Shown: positions 35,438-45,323 of the stretch, one piece after another
Position numbering within the stretch: position 1 is the first letter of the stretch
Layout: each line of letters opens with the position of its first letter
From: Thermoanaerobacter ethanolicus JW 200
GTDB taxonomy: Bacteria > Bacillota > Thermoanaerobacteria > Thermoanaerobacterales > Thermoanaerobacteraceae
Assembly: GCF_003722315.1 (NCBI RefSeq)
Contig: NZ_CP033580.1
Coordinates: forward strand, 2,074,501 to 2,138,500
Length of the DNA: 64,000 nucleotides
Direction: 5' to 3'
Made by a program: the position numbers and the translations under genes
The notes under the pieces: generated by a model
What the model was told of the DNA's origin: nothing
What the model saw: only the letters and a program-made list of their open reading frames with translations
Databases searched by the model: none

Positions 35438-36916
35438 TTAAATGATTATAAAGATTATTCCGCCTCCGCTGTCATTCACTACTCTTTCTAATGTATCTCT
35501 CAGTTTATGACTTAAGTTTTCGGGAATGGTGCCAATCTTGTTTTGCATTCCCTCTTTTACAAGGTCACTCAAGGTTTTGCCAAAAATGTTAGATTCCCAA
35601 ATTTTTTCTGGATCGCTCTCAAACTGTTCTGTCAAATATTTTACAAAATCTTCACTTTGCTTTTCTGTTCCTACAACTGGCGATACTTCTGCCGTAATAT
35701 CAGTTCTAAATATGTGATATGAAGGAGCAGAAGCTCTAAGCCTTACCGCAAATCTCCCACCTTGCCTTACTATTTCGGGTTTTTCAAACTTCATGTCATC
35801 AAGGCTTGCAGGTACCACTCCTACACCTGTTTTTTCAGCTTGTAAAAAAGCATCTTTAACTCTATCATACTGTCTTTTTGCATAAGCCAATTCTCTCATC
35901 ATTGTCATTAATTCTTTATTACCCTGAATTTCAAGTCCGCTTTCATCACTTAATATCTTAAAGAATAAGCCTTCCTGGGTTTTTATTTCAACATTTGCAC
36001 AGCCTTCACCTGGAGTTATCTTCTTTATAAACACCTCAGAAAAGTTTTCATTTGCTTTAAGACCACCAACTAACTTAGGTATATCTCTTAATCTAAACAA
36101 ATCTTTTATGTTTTCTTTTACTGTTTCCATTATATTTTGCTTAAGCCAATGACTTTTATCAAGAGCATCTATCCATTTAGGCAAATCAATTGCAATCTCC
36201 CGTATGGGAAATTCAAATAAGACTTTTTCCAAAATTGCATGAATGTCTGGTATTTCCATTTTAAGTACATTTAAAACAACAACAGGTACATCGTATTTTT
36301 TCTCTAATTCTTTTGCTAAATTAATTGTTTCGGGACTTTGAGGATCAGTTGTATTTAGCACTATTATAAAAGGTTTATTCAATTCTTTTAATTCTTTTAC
36401 TACCCTTTCTTCTGCTGCTACATAATTTTCTCGCGGTATGTCGGTTATGCTTCCATCAGTGGTCATCACTAATCCTATTGTAGAATGGTCATTTATGACT
36501 TTTTTTGTTCCTATTTCTGCCGCTTCCTCAAAAGGTATTTCATAATCATACCAAGGAGTAGACACCATACGGGGCTTATCCCCTTCCATGTATCCCAGTG
36601 CACCTTTGACCATATATCCTACACAATCTACTAATCTCACTTTAAACCTCGTGTTTTCATTAATTGTTATCTCTACCGCTTTTTCAGGAACAAATTTAGG
36701 CTCAGTAGTCATTATGGTTTTGCCTGCTGCACTTTGTGGCAATTCATCTTTTATTCTCTCTTTTTGGGGAAGATTTTCTATGTATGGCAGTACTAATATG
36801 TCCATAAATCGCTTAATAAAAGTCGATTTACCTGTTCTCACTGGGCCTACTACTCCTATGTAGATATCCCCTTGTGTTCTTTCTGCAATATTTTTATAGA
36901 TATCGTAGTTTTCCAA
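35438..36916 (-). CDS. spoIVA: Stage IV sporulation protein A (SpoIVA), spore-coat ATPase
   Basis: With TTG 36916 as start (GGAGGG 7 nt upstream) the protein has 492 residues, the length of Bacillus subtilis SpoIVA; a longer frame to 37057 lacks homology. The N-terminal TRAFAC-type ATPase has Walker A GVVGPVRTGKSTFIKRF, VRLVDCVGYMVKGALGY and a switch region TTDGSITDIPRENYVAAEER. The C-terminus ends in the conserved hydrophobic GGGIIFIII. SpoIVA polymerises on the forespore outer membrane as the basement layer of the coat. An ACATATA / CATATATA pair upstream at SigE-like spacing (about 36955-36990) may be its promoter. Confidence 0.96.
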   Translation of the reverse strand: MENYDIYKNIAERTQGDIYIGVVGPVRTGKSTFIKRFMDILVLPYIENLPQKERIKDELPQSAAGKTIMTTEPKFVPEKAVEITINENTRFKVRLVDCVGYMVKGALGYMEGDKPRMVSTPWYDYEIPFEEAAEIGTKKVINDHSTIGLVMTTDGSITDIPRENYVAAEERVVKELKELNKPFIIVLNTTDPQSPETINLAKELEKKYDVPVVVLNVLKMEIPDIHAILEKVLFEFPIREIAIDLPKWIDALDKSHWLKQNIMETVKENIKDLFRLRDIPKLVGGLKANENFSEVFIKKITPGEGCANVEIKTQEGLFFKILSDESGLEIQGNKELMTMMRELAYAKRQYDRVKDAFLQAEKTGVGVVPASLDDMKFEKPEIVRQGGRFAVRLRASAPSYHIFRTDITAEVSPVVGTEKQSEDFVKYLTEQFESDPEKIWESNIFGKTLSDLVKEGMQNKIGTIPENLSHKLRDTLERVVNDSGGGIIFIII

Positions 36917-37018
36917 CCCATTTCCCTCCTTTTTATATCCCCATATCCTTTTCTTCTCACTCATATATATATGCTTTAACAGTACATTTATATGTAAAAA
37001 ATATTGAAATATAATAAA

Positions 37019-37038
37019 ATCTCCGGAAAACCGGAGAT
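37019..37038 (-). terminator. Intrinsic terminator of gpsA
   Basis: ATCTCCGG-AAAA-CCGGAGAT overlaps the gpsA stop by one base and is followed on the minus strand by a T-rich run. It separates gpsA from spoIVA, so the latter needs its own promoter. Confidence 0.75.
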
Positions 37039-38030
37039 CAAATACCGTGCAATTCATGTTTTTTATCTCTCGTCATAAGGCTATAAACAGCCTCATAGGG
37101 ATTTTTACCCTCAAAAAGTATGGAATAAATTTCTTTAGTTATTGGCATTTCTATTTTATGAATTTGAGAAAGTCTGTAGGCGGATTTTGTAGTATTAATT
37201 CCTTCTACTACCATTCCTATCTCTTTTAATGCTTCTTCTAAACTTTTACCTTTACCTATAAGTATCCCTGCTCTTCTATTTCGTGAAAGCATGCTGGTAC
37301 AAGTGACAATGAGGTCTCCTACACCTGCCAAACCTAAAAACGTCAATGGATCAGAACCTAACGCGACACCCAAACGAGTAATTTCCGCAAGACCTCTTGT
37401 CATAAGAGCAGCTTTGGTATTATCGCCAAATCCAAGCCCGTCTGAAATTCCAGCTCCCAAGGCTATAATATTCTTTAATGATCCTCCTAATTCCACTCCC
37501 ACAACGTCCTTGTTTATATACAACCTAAAGTTTTCATCCATAAAGGCATCTTGCACTATTTCACAGGCTTTAACATTCAAAGAGGCTAAAACACAGGCTG
37601 TAGGAATTTGCCTGACTACTTCCTCAGCATGACTAGGACCTGACAAAACAACTACATCATTTGAAAGATATTCTTTTATGACTTCAGACATTCTTTTTAA
37701 AGTGGAAGTCTCTATTCCCTTTGCAAGATTTACCACAATAAAGTTTTTATCAACTACCTCTTTTAATTTTTCCGATATCTCTCTCACAGCATGAGAAGGT
37801 ACTGCGATTACTACTATTTCAGAGTTAGTTACTGCCTCTTTTAAATCAGTAGTAATGGAAATTTCTTGAGGAATATCAACATCAAGATATTTTTTATTGT
37901 GACGAGTAGACACAATTTCCTCAAACTGATTTTTATCTCTCATCCACAATGTAATTTGATGCCCAAGTCGGTTTAAGTGTATCGCTATAGCTGTTCCCCA
38001 ACTTCCCGCACCTAATACTGATATTTTCAT
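37038..38030 (-). CDS. gpsA: Glycerol-3-phosphate dehydrogenase [NAD(P)+]
   Basis: The 330-residue enzyme has the Rossmann start [29 protein letters not shown] and [11 protein letters not shown] follow, then the catalytic [20 protein letters not shown] (Lys) and [20 protein letters not shown]. It reduces dihydroxyacetone phosphate to sn-glycerol-3-phosphate, the substrate of PlsY encoded just upstream. ATG 38030 has AGGAAA at 6 nt, better than GTG 38036. Confidence 0.97.
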   Translation of the reverse strand: MKISVLGAGSWGTAIAIHLNRLGHQITLWMRDKNQFEEIVSTRHNKKYLDVDIPQEISITTDLKEAVTNSEIVVIAVPSHAVREISEKLKEVVDKNFIVVNLAKGIETSTLKRMSEVIKEYLSNDVVVLSGPSHAEEVVRQIPTACVLASLNVKACEIVQDAFMDENFRLYINKDVVGVELGGSLKNIIALGAGISDGLGFGDNTKAALMTRGLAEITRLGVALGSDPLTFLGLAGVGDLIVTCTSMLSRNRRAGILIGKGKSLEEALKEIGMVVEGINTTKSAYRLSQIHKIEMPITKEIYSILFEGKNPYEAVYSLMTRDKKHELHGI

Positions 38031-38045
38031 GACCACTTTCCTTTC

Positions 38046-38642
38046 TCATTTTATTTCCGTCTTTTGTCCCAGCTTGGATTCTGTTCCCGCCAGCAAACGT
38101 TTTATATTAGAACGGTGTTGGAAAATTGCTAAAGATGCCAGAATAAGCGAAAATATGAATATTTGTGTTGAATTCCAAAAGATTGCATTTAAAAGCACAA
38201 AAGTAACCGACCCTGTTATGGACCCTAAAGATACGTATTTTGTCAAAACAATTACTGTAACCCCAATTGCTAAGGCTATGAGCCCTAAAAGAGGACTTAC
38301 AGTCATTACAACTCCAACGCTTGTAGCAATTCCTTTTCCACCTCTAAATTTTAAAAACACAGGCCAGTTATGACCGCATACCACTGCTATTCCTGCAATC
38401 ATAGCACCAGTATTACCCATTAAATACTTACCGATTAATACGGCTATTACTCCTTTTAACACATCCAATGCAAAAACAGGAGCCGCAGCTTTATACCCTA
38501 ATACTCTTAAAACATTAGTAGCCCCCGCATTTCCACTCCCATAATTGCGAATGTCTATTTTTCGCGTATATTTTGTTAAAATATATGCATTGTTTATGCA
38601 ACCAATCAAATAAGCAATGATGGCCGTCAAAACAGCGTACAT
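38046..38642 (-). CDS. plsY: Glycerol-3-phosphate acyltransferase PlsY
   Basis: The 198-residue membrane protein has five hydrophobic segments and the PlsY motifs [19 protein letters not shown] (motif 1), [20 protein letters not shown] (motif 2) and [12 protein letters not shown] (motif 3). It transfers acyl from acyl-phosphate to glycerol-3-phosphate. It is operonic with der and gpsA: product and substrate supply are adjacent. Confidence 0.97.
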   Translation of the reverse strand: MYAVLTAIIAYLIGCINNAYILTKYTRKIDIRNYGSGNAGATNVLRVLGYKAAAPVFALDVLKGVIAVLIGKYLMGNTGAMIAGIAVVCGHNWPVFLKFRGGKGIATSVGVVMTVSPLLGLIALAIGVTVIVLTKYVSLGSITGSVTFVLLNAIFWNSTQIFIFSLILASLAIFQHRSNIKRLLAGTESKLGQKTEIK

Positions 38643-38661
38643 ATTTTCCCCCCTTTCCCTT

Positions 38662-39981
38662 TTAATTTTCCCCTCTTTTTCTCGTAGAAATCACAACAGG
38701 TACTCCTTCAAAGCCAAAATTTTGTCTTAATGTATTCTCAATAAATCTTAAATAGGAAAAATGCATCAGCTCAGGTTCATTGACAAATACTATAAAAGAA
38801 GGCGGCTTAATTCCTACTTGTGAAGTATAATATACTTTTAATGGTTTGCCCTTATCAGCAGGTGGCGGAAACATAAGCATAGCTTCATTTAGCACATTAT
38901 TTAAAAGACCAGTAGTAATTCTTTTATTATATTCCTCCCATACTTTATCTACAGTCTCTAAAACTCTGTGTACTCTTTGCCCTGTTTTTGCTGAAATAAA
39001 TAGTATAGGAGCAAAAGATATAAAAGATAGTTTTTCTCTTACCATCTTAGTATACTCATTAACAGTATTATTATCTTTTTTTATTGCATCCCATTTATTA
39101 ACAACTATGATGATTCCTTTTCCATTTTCAAACGCATATCCTGCTATTTTAGTGTCCTGTTCTGTTGGACCTTCTGTAGCATCTATCATCAAAAGGCATA
39201 TATCAGACCTTTCAATTGCAGCTAAAGCTCTTAGTACGCTGTACCTTTCTATAGATTCGCTAATTCTACTTTTTCTACGTATCCCTGCTGTATCAATAAG
39301 AACATAGTTCTTCCCATCTTTTGAAAAAGGAGTATCTATTGCATCCCGTGTAGTGCCAGGTATGTTACTGACTATTACCCTTTCTTCCCCTAATATTTTG
39401 TTAACTAGTGAGGATTTCCCCACATTAGGTTTGCCAATAACAGCAATTTTAATTGTCTCTTCAGTGTATTCTAACTCTTCCTGTGGCAATTTTTTTACTA
39501 CTTCGTCTAAAAGTTCTCCGATGCCCAACCCATTTGACGCTGAAATTGGAATGGGATTGCCTAAACCAAGGCTAAAAAAGTCATAATAAGTAGGAGGCAT
39601 TTCTTTAAAACTGTCCACCTTGTTGCAAACCAAAATAACTTCTTTTTTTGCTCTTCTTAAAATGTTTGCTATTTCTTCATCTTCTGGCATTAAACCTTCT
39701 TTTGCATCAACTAAAAATAATATTACGTCGGAAGCATCAATTGCTGCTTCCACTTGTAAACGGACTTTTGAAAAGAGGATATCTTCAGCATTTGGGTCTA
39801 ATCCTCCTGTGTCTACTAATATAAATTTTTTGTCCAGCCATTCTGCATTGCCGTATATTCTATCCCTTGTAACTCCTGGTTTGTCTTCCACAATAGAAAT
39901 TCTTTTTCCCATAATTTTATTAAAAAGAGTAGATTTACCCACGTTTGGTCTACCTACAATACTTACAATTGCTCCTGCCAT
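38662..39981 (-). CDS. der: Ribosome-assembly GTPase Der (EngA)
   Basis: The 439-residue protein has two tandem G domains: [11 protein letters not shown] with DTGG and NKVD (first), and [11 protein letters not shown] with [10 protein letters not shown] and NKWD (second). A KH-like C-terminal domain follows. Der matures the 50S subunit. ATG 39981 follows AAGGTGATAGAT; a longer frame starts at 39990 within the upstream gene. Confidence 0.97.
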   Translation of the reverse strand: MAGAIVSIVGRPNVGKSTLFNKIMGKRISIVEDKPGVTRDRIYGNAEWLDKKFILVDTGGLDPNAEDILFSKVRLQVEAAIDASDVILFLVDAKEGLMPEDEEIANILRRAKKEVILVCNKVDSFKEMPPTYYDFFSLGLGNPIPISASNGLGIGELLDEVVKKLPQEELEYTEETIKIAVIGKPNVGKSSLVNKILGEERVIVSNIPGTTRDAIDTPFSKDGKNYVLIDTAGIRRKSRISESIERYSVLRALAAIERSDICLLMIDATEGPTEQDTKIAGYAFENGKGIIIVVNKWDAIKKDNNTVNEYTKMVREKLSFISFAPILFISAKTGQRVHRVLETVDKVWEEYNKRITTGLLNNVLNEAMLMFPPPADKGKPLKVYYTSQVGIKPPSFIVFVNEPELMHFSYLRFIENTLRQNFGFEGVPVVISTRKRGEN

Positions 39982-39986
39982 ATCTA

Positions 39987-41303
39987 TCACCTTCCGCTCT
40001 GTATCCTTTGTAAAAATTTTCTCCCATCGACTTCAGAAACTATAACTTTTGTCCCCAGTTCTCTTTCTATTTCTTCAACAGTAGTATCATCAAGAAAAAC
40101 ATTTGAACTTTCCTTTAACATGACATCGGGAATAACTAAAACTTCCTCATTTATTTTACCTTTTAATTGGTTTATTATATCTTTCCCCACCACAAGTCCA
40201 GCTACTGTGATATTGTGACCAAAAAACTCATTGTGTATCTTCTCCACTTTTACATTAAACCCTGTTTTTCTTAATTCTTTCGCTACTTCTTCCATAAAAT
40301 TATAGGCAGCTATTCCTGTAACAATAATGTAAGGGGTGGTGTTTATATTTTTCCCTTTCTTCACTTTTAATCTTTTTAGACTCCTTTGAAATTGATGTTT
40401 AAACAATGCCATAAGTCCTACGCCATTTTCTATTTGAGGAAATCCCTCGTAATGATAATAAGAAGGTATAGTAACACCTGCCATCACATAAAACTCATCT
40501 GACAAAAAAACAAAAGAAGAACCTAATTCTTTCTTTAATTTCTTTTGCCATGAAAATACTTGTTCGACCACATTTTTAGCTTCCTCTTTAGTAAAAGTTC
40601 TAAGTTTATAAAGTTTCTCTCTGTGGTCTGTAAGTCCTACTGGAACAACTGCTATTGATTTTACACCAGGATATAGACTTGACAAATCCTTGATAGTTCT
40701 GTCAAGAATTTTACCATCATTTATTTCTGGACATAATACGATTTGACCATGTACCTCAATTCCGTTCTCAACAAGTTTTTTTAATTTATCCATTATACCT
40801 TTTGCATTCGGGTTATTTATCATTTTCACTCTTACATCATCATCAGTGGCATGAATTGAAACATATAAGGGAGAGAGCTTATATTTTATTACCCTGGCAA
40901 TTTCCTCTTCACTCATATTAGTCATAGTAATAAAATTACCTTGTAAAAAGGAAAACCTATAATCGTCATCCTTAAATAAAAGAGATTTGCGGACTCCTTT
41001 AGGTAACTGGTCAATAAAGCAAAAAATACACTTATTTCTACAATGTTTTGGCCTGTCAATTATTTCTTCTTCAAAGACTAACCCTAAATCCTCATCATAG
41101 TCTTTTTCCACTTCAAAAATATATCTTTCTCCTGTAGCCTTTTCAATTTCTAATTGTATAAACTCATTTGACACTTCATATCGATAATCTATTATATCAA
41201 TTATTTCTTTTCCGTTTAATGTAATGAGTTTGTCTCCTTTTTGTATATCTAAATCCCATGCTATACTTCCTTTTATTACATCTTTTATATTTATTTTATG
41301 CAT
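39987..41303 (-). CDS. DUF512 family radical-SAM-like Fe-S protein with PDZ-like N-terminus
   Basis: The 438-residue protein has an N-terminal PDZ-like segment (INIKDVIKGSIAWDLDIQKG, residues 3-50). A cysteine motif HCRNKCIFCFIDQLPKG (CxxxCxxC) and a barrel with SLLFKDDDYRFSFLQGNFIT follow, and then a DUF512 C-terminal domain (DEFYVMAGVTIPSYYHYEGF). This arrangement is widespread in clostridia and cyanobacteria, commonly upstream of der. The reaction is unknown. It may act in cofactor or ribosome-related metabolism, as its operon partner der suggests; this is inference. Confidence 0.85.
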   Translation of the reverse strand: MHKINIKDVIKGSIAWDLDIQKGDKLITLNGKEIIDIIDYRYEVSNEFIQLEIEKATGERYIFEVEKDYDEDLGLVFEEEIIDRPKHCRNKCIFCFIDQLPKGVRKSLLFKDDDYRFSFLQGNFITMTNMSEEEIARVIKYKLSPLYVSIHATDDDVRVKMINNPNAKGIMDKLKKLVENGIEVHGQIVLCPEINDGKILDRTIKDLSSLYPGVKSIAVVPVGLTDHREKLYKLRTFTKEEAKNVVEQVFSWQKKLKKELGSSFVFLSDEFYVMAGVTIPSYYHYEGFPQIENGVGLMALFKHQFQRSLKRLKVKKGKNINTTPYIIVTGIAAYNFMEEVAKELRKTGFNVKVEKIHNEFFGHNITVAGLVVGKDIINQLKGKINEEVLVIPDVMLKESSNVFLDDTTVEEIERELGTKVIVSEVDGRKFLQRIQSGR

Positions 41304-41361
41304 ATTTTTCCTCCTAAATTAACTCCTCTCTTTTCAATTATGAATTAATCCTATCAATACG

Positions 41362-41826
41362 TCAAGACCTTATTTGCAACTTTGTTTTAATATCTGTTAC
41401 TAATTTTACGAAATTGTTGTATTTTTTCAATATGCCATATACCGTTATAGGCCTACCTAAAAAGATAATTCCTAAGCGCCTTGACGTAATACCTCCAATC
41501 TTTGTAGTAAGTCCTATGGTAGGAAGTGCATCTACGACTAATATATCTTTTTCAGAAATTCCATATAAAGACAAAAAACTGTAAATAGCTTTTGTCACTA
41601 TTTCTCGCCCATTTCTCGCACCGACAATGTACACATAGTTTCCAAATTCATCCTTACCCATATAAAAAAGAGTGCCAATTTCATCGTTGGAAGTTTTATC
41701 ATAATGAGGAAGAGAAACAATTTCTTCATAAGTAGGCACTCTGTCAATAGGTAAAAGTCCTATGTGTATAGAAGCAGCTACAACAGAAGAGTGAGCACTT
41801 CCATAACACATATATACAATAATCAC
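41362..41826 (-). CDS. DUF3189 family protein (downstream copy)
   Basis: The 154-residue protein starts MIIVYMCYGSAHSSVVAASI and contains HIGLLPIDRVPTYEEI, GTLFYMGKDEFGNYVYIVGA and KAIYSFLSLYGI. It is paralogous to the product immediately upstream (YYSYYGCYSSPICAYLHL, FIGKDNNQNEVFIIGMKN). The family is found in spore formers. Its function is unknown. Position beside YIEGIA and SpoIIP suggests a sporulation-related role. Confidence 0.75.
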   Translation of the reverse strand: MIIVYMCYGSAHSSVVAASIHIGLLPIDRVPTYEEIVSLPHYDKTSNDEIGTLFYMGKDEFGNYVYIVGARNGREIVTKAIYSFLSLYGISEKDILVVDALPTIGLTTKIGGITSRRLGIIFLGRPITVYGILKKYNNFVKLVTDIKTKLQIRS

Positions 41827-41838
41827 AAACCTACCACC

Positions 41839-42279
41839 TCATAGTATTTTTTTATATCTCTCTACAAATCTTTTTATATTCTTGTGTCTCATCAAATAGT
41901 AATTATACAAAAAATTGTCTATAGTTTGTGTTAGTATTTTCTTACCTCTTAGATTCATCAGCACTTTAAAAAAAATTACATCATAGTGGGAAGTATCTAT
42001 AAAAATTATATCTTCTTTTATTTTAAAAACTTCCATCAAATCACACAAAGTTTTCTTGATATTTTCACTAAAATTTTTCATTCCTATTATGAACACTTCA
42101 TTTTGATTATTATCTTTCCCAATAAATCTCATTTGTCCATAATCAACTTGAAACAAAAAAGGGATTTTAAAAAATTCCTCTTTTTCAATTTTGGATTTAT
42201 CATTTAAATGAAGATATGCACATATAGGAGAAGAATAGCACCCATAATAGCTATAATACACTACTTTCATAGATACCAC
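41839..42279 (-). CDS. DUF3189 family protein (upstream copy)
   Basis: The 146-residue protein has the same layout as its neighbour: a strand with YYSYYGCYSSPICAYLHLN, PFLFQVDYGQMRFIGKDNNQ, a helix-rich middle with VFKIKEDIIFIDTSHYD, and a basic C-terminus. It is more lysine-rich and more diverged than the downstream copy. It starts 1 nt after the 67-aa gene ends, so the genes are tightly coupled. Confidence 0.7.
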   Translation of the reverse strand: MVSMKVVYYSYYGCYSSPICAYLHLNDKSKIEKEEFFKIPFLFQVDYGQMRFIGKDNNQNEVFIIGMKNFSENIKKTLCDLMEVFKIKEDIIFIDTSHYDVIFFKVLMNLRGKKILTQTIDNFLYNYYLMRHKNIKRFVERYKKIL

Positions 42280-42483
42280 CTAATATTGTTTAACTAAAAT
42301 AAATACTCCATTTTCAAGATCGTGAACGGCTGCCTTAAAAATTCTGCTCAAATACATAGAAATCTTTTGCTGCTCTTCTTCATTTTCTACATAAATGATG
42401 GGTGCAGTACCACTTAAGACATTATCTTTTGCTTTTCTTAAAGCTACTATTGCTATTATATATCCTGTTACATGTACTTCCAT
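42280..42483 (-). CDS. Capping-complex subunit for YIEGIA (small conserved protein)
   Basis: The 67-residue protein (YIIAIVALRKAKDNVLSGTA, PIIYVENEEEQQKISMYLSR) matches my recollection of the small protein consistently encoded next to YIEGIA in spore formers. It is 9 nt downstream of the YIEGIA gene and 1 nt before a DUF3189 gene. The role as accessory to YIEGIA is taken from family naming, not from the sequence. Confidence 0.65.
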   Translation of the reverse strand: MEVHVTGYIIAIVALRKAKDNVLSGTAPIIYVENEEEQQKISMYLSRIFKAAVHDLENGVFILVKQY

Positions 42484-42492
42484 TCTATCACC

Positions 42493-43398
42493 TCAATTAA
42501 CAGCTTTTCTCGCGCCCCTTGACTTTGAAGGATACTTTCTTACAGTTTCAATTGCTGGCACATTCTTTATAATTTCCACAAAAGCATCAATATCAGGCTT
42601 CATCGCTACCATAACTACAATAATATCTCCATTTTCATTGTTGTTCATAGTAAGAGGAGCTAATTCGGGAGTATCAATATTCATTTTTAATCCCAATTGA
42701 TTAGCAGCTTCATGGAGAATAGCCTGTCTTATTCCCAAATTGTTTATGGAAATTAAACTATCCAATCCTTTCGGACGTATTATAACAGCCATTCCAAATT
42801 TCTCTATTATTTCTCTTCCTTCTTTTAGACCTATATCTGCTAAAACCACATCCTCAACGCACAATAAAGGTCCTTTAAAAACAATCTTTGAAGGAAGAAC
42901 TTCGGCAATATCTCTAATATAAGCAATTTTCATTACATAACGAGACAAATAAATTGCTAGTCCTCCCACAATTGTCCCTATTATAACACTTTTAGAAAGA
43001 TAAACTGCCAAAGAAGTAAGAGTAGCTACTGCCATAGCAATATAGTTTCTTGCTTCAAAAATTTTAGCTATATTTTCTATATAAGCTGCTCCTCTTGGAA
43101 CTAATTCTGTTGCTTCCATTTTTTCTAAACTGGCTCTCTCTATTTCTCTTACTTCTTTAAATTGTTGTGCTGCCAAAGCTAAAAAGGTGACAGCAGTGTA
43201 CTGTTTTTCAATTAATGCAGGCACAGAAAAAGCTCCTAAAGCTGCTGAAATTATCCCTAAGGTTAAATGAGTCATATAACCTTGAGGATAAGTAGGATAC
43301 TGCCTATAGTCCACTCTTAAATATATAAAGCGGGCAAGTGTCCCCAAAGCAATTCCACAAACCACAATATTGATATACAATTCATGATTTATGCTCAT
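42493..43398 (-). CDS. YIEGIA family membrane protein
   Basis: The 301-residue protein has about five hydrophobic segments in the first 160 residues, and contains YIENIAKIFEARNYIAMAV, a variant of the family-defining YIEGIA motif. A soluble C-terminal domain (ILHEAANQLGLKMNIDTPEL, DIIVVMVAMKPDIDAFVEII) follows. It overlaps the spoIIP stop by 4 nt. The family is conserved in spore formers and its activity is unknown. Confidence 0.8.
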   Translation of the reverse strand: MSINHELYINIVVCGIALGTLARFIYLRVDYRQYPTYPQGYMTHLTLGIISAALGAFSVPALIEKQYTAVTFLALAAQQFKEVREIERASLEKMEATELVPRGAAYIENIAKIFEARNYIAMAVATLTSLAVYLSKSVIIGTIVGGLAIYLSRYVMKIAYIRDIAEVLPSKIVFKGPLLCVEDVVLADIGLKEGREIIEKFGMAVIIRPKGLDSLISINNLGIRQAILHEAANQLGLKMNIDTPELAPLTMNNNENGDIIVVMVAMKPDIDAFVEIIKNVPAIETVRKYPSKSRGARKAVN

Positions 43399-44540
43399 GG
43401 CTCATCTCCTTTTTTTCTCCTAAACTTACCCAAATAACTTGCAAATTCTTTGCGCGTAGCTTTAGAAAACTTGTGATACATCTCTCGCCCACCAGTACTC
43501 AAAAACATGAAAGCTACTGCTGATACTACAACAACTCCAATCAAAACCCATATTCCGGTACCTGCAGCTTTATTTTGTCCTGGCAACGGCTTTTGAGTTT
43601 TTGTAACTGTACCTACTTGTTTTTGTTCATCGGAACCATATAAAGCTTTTGTCAATATGTCTGCTATTAAAGAAGCTGAAACTTCTGCTCTTTCTCTTGT
43701 GTGAGAATAAGTGCCAAATTCTAACAACAAAGAGTTTGGAGTCAAATCTTGATTGAAATCTCCTTGTCCAAAAAATACATCCTTGATCATGTTTGGATAT
43801 GTCTTATCCGCAATAGCTTTTATCCTATAGGCTAATTGCTGATTTGCTTTTAAATTAGGGTTGTTCCGTCCTAAGACAATTCTTACGCCTGTAGCATTCT
43901 TCCCTGCAATTTTTCGTATATATTCTTTGAAAGGGACTGCATCTCTATGGACATCCAAAAGTAAGTCCGGTTTAAAATCCTTTAAAAGTTTGACTGCTCC
44001 AGTTCTTGACCGGCTGTATGCCATAGCATCATGTGGTAAATACAAAGTCCTGTCCACTTTGACTGTGACTCCTTTTGCCTCTAAAGCTTTTTGTAAGGCG
44101 GCATCTACTTTATATATCCCGCCATGTCCATTGATACTTGCAGCGCCATCTGAAGGAAGATATGATTCATCACTGTGGGTAGAATATATCGCCACTCTCT
44201 TTTCACCAGTATTTTCTGCTACTGCCATTGCTTGTGAAATTTCTTCTATGTTAACATCTGGAAGTTTTTCTGTTCGCAAATACTTTGCATAAGCTATATT
44301 TTCATTTTTATCCACTTTGAACACTTCATACAATTTATTATCCCCTGATAAATATCTATCCCCTTTATAAACCTCCATTGCAGTCCTGAAAAGCACTTTA
44401 TTTGTCTTTGCATCATACACTGTGTAATAATCAGGTTGTAATTCAGCCTGCTTCTCTGCATAACTGCTAAAAGCAAAAGATAAAAACACAATAATCAATA
44501 AGATTAATATTGTAACTTTATTCATCTTCTTTTTGTTCAT
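43395..44540 (-). CDS. spoIIP: Stage II sporulation protein P (peptidoglycan amidase/endopeptidase)
   Basis: The protein of about 381 residues has an N-terminal signal/anchor (VTILILLIIVFLSFAFSSYA) and a SpoIIP catalytic domain. Its motifs are AIYSTHSDESYLPSDGAASI (His), LLDVHRDAVPF (His), GRNNPNLKANQQLAYRIKAI and NSLLLEFGTYSHTRERAE (Glu). A C-terminal membrane segment (WVLIGVVVVSAVAFMFL) precedes a basic tail. SpoIIP with SpoIID and SpoIIM dissolves septal peptidoglycan for engulfment. ATG 44540 (after GAGGGTGA) is chosen over the 44549 start. It overlaps the DUF1614 gene by 23 nt. Confidence 0.93.
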   Translation of the reverse strand: MNKKKMNKVTILILLIIVFLSFAFSSYAEKQAELQPDYYTVYDAKTNKVLFRTAMEVYKGDRYLSGDNKLYEVFKVDKNENIAYAKYLRTEKLPDVNIEEISQAMAVAENTGEKRVAIYSTHSDESYLPSDGAASINGHGGIYKVDAALQKALEAKGVTVKVDRTLYLPHDAMAYSRSRTGAVKLLKDFKPDLLLDVHRDAVPFKEYIRKIAGKNATGVRIVLGRNNPNLKANQQLAYRIKAIADKTYPNMIKDVFFGQGDFNQDLTPNSLLLEFGTYSHTRERAEVSASLIADILTKALYGSDEQKQVGTVTKTQKPLPGQNKAAGTGIWVLIGVVVVSAVAFMFLSTGGREMYHKFSKATRKEFASYLGKFRRKKGDEP

Positions 44541-45222
44541 TTTTATCACCCTCTTCTTTTTTGTTAGTATCTATCAGGCTGCTAGCCATACCCTCCCTGG
44601 GTTCAAGATGCTTTTTAGAAGTACCTCCTTGTATTTTTTCTCTTGTTTCCCCAATTATTTCAGACAAAAACACGGCAATTATCATAGATATAACTACCGA
44701 ATCGAAAAATCCAGCTCCTCCTATGGGTACTGCTCCTCTTGTCCCTGTCAAGTAGTTTGAAACTGCCTGCATCACATTTGCCAGCATTATTCCCATCACT
44801 CCTGCAATAAAAGCACTTCTTCTCGAACGTGAAAAAAGATACGCGATTAAACCTCCAACAATACCATAAATATACTTAGGCTCAATAATCATGGCTTCAG
44901 GTTCTGCAGGAAGTATTCGCCCTGCAATAAAAACAGCTATTCCTGTAACAATTGATACTACAACTGCATTTACTCTTTCTCTGGTACTTTCTGCTCTCAA
45001 AAAAAGATACACACATACTGCTATAGGAATAGCAGCTCCACCTATGTTTATAGACACAGTTTTGGTTATAGGAATATTAGGTATCAAAGTCCCTATAATC
45101 ATCCCAATTATCACTAAAAAAGCCCAAGTATCTGTCATTTTCATTCTATCTAATACTCTATGGGCAAATCCGAACAAAATGACCAATCCTGTAATAGAAA
45201 GCAAAATATAACTTAATGGCAT
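44518..45222 (-). CDS. DUF1614 family integral membrane protein
   Basis: The 234-residue protein has seven or so hydrophobic segments with family landmarks IGMIIGTLIPNIPI, GGAAIPIAVCVYLF, MLANVMQAVSNYLTG and AVPIGGAGFFDSVVISMIIA, then an acidic/basic cytoplasmic tail. DUF1614 proteins accompany spoIIP and YIEGIA genes in clostridia; function unknown. ATG 45222 follows AGGAGTGATTTTG. It is the first gene of the sporulation cluster. Confidence 0.8.
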   Translation of the reverse strand: MPLSYILLSITGLVILFGFAHRVLDRMKMTDTWAFLVIIGMIIGTLIPNIPITKTVSINIGGAAIPIAVCVYLFLRAESTRERVNAVVVSIVTGIAVFIAGRILPAEPEAMIIEPKYIYGIVGGLIAYLFSRSRRSAFIAGVMGIMLANVMQAVSNYLTGTRGAVPIGGAGFFDSVVISMIIAVFLSEIIGETREKIQGGTSKKHLEPREGMASSLIDTNKKEEGDKNEQKEDE

Positions 45223-45280
45223 CAAAATCACTCCTTAACTTTTTTTCTTAAAAATATGTTTTACACAATGTAAAAAAAAT

Positions 45281-45322
45281 ATGCAAAAAGCGCTCACTTC
45301 TTCGAGTGAGCGCTTTTTGCAT
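45281..45322 (-). terminator. Strong terminator after phoU
   Basis: ATGCAAAAAGCGCTCAC and its exact inverse form a 17-bp stem with an 8-nt loop, 1 nt after the phoU stop codon region. It separates the pst operon from the DUF1614-spoIIP cluster. A second small inverted repeat, TTTTACA-CAA-TGTAAAA, follows. Confidence 0.85.
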
Positions 45323-45323
45323 T

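Noticed and set aside
36916-37057. Longer spoIVA frame beginning at 37057
   Set aside because: The extra 47 residues have no homology pattern and overlap the gpsA terminator. TTG 36916 with GGAGGG gives the family length.
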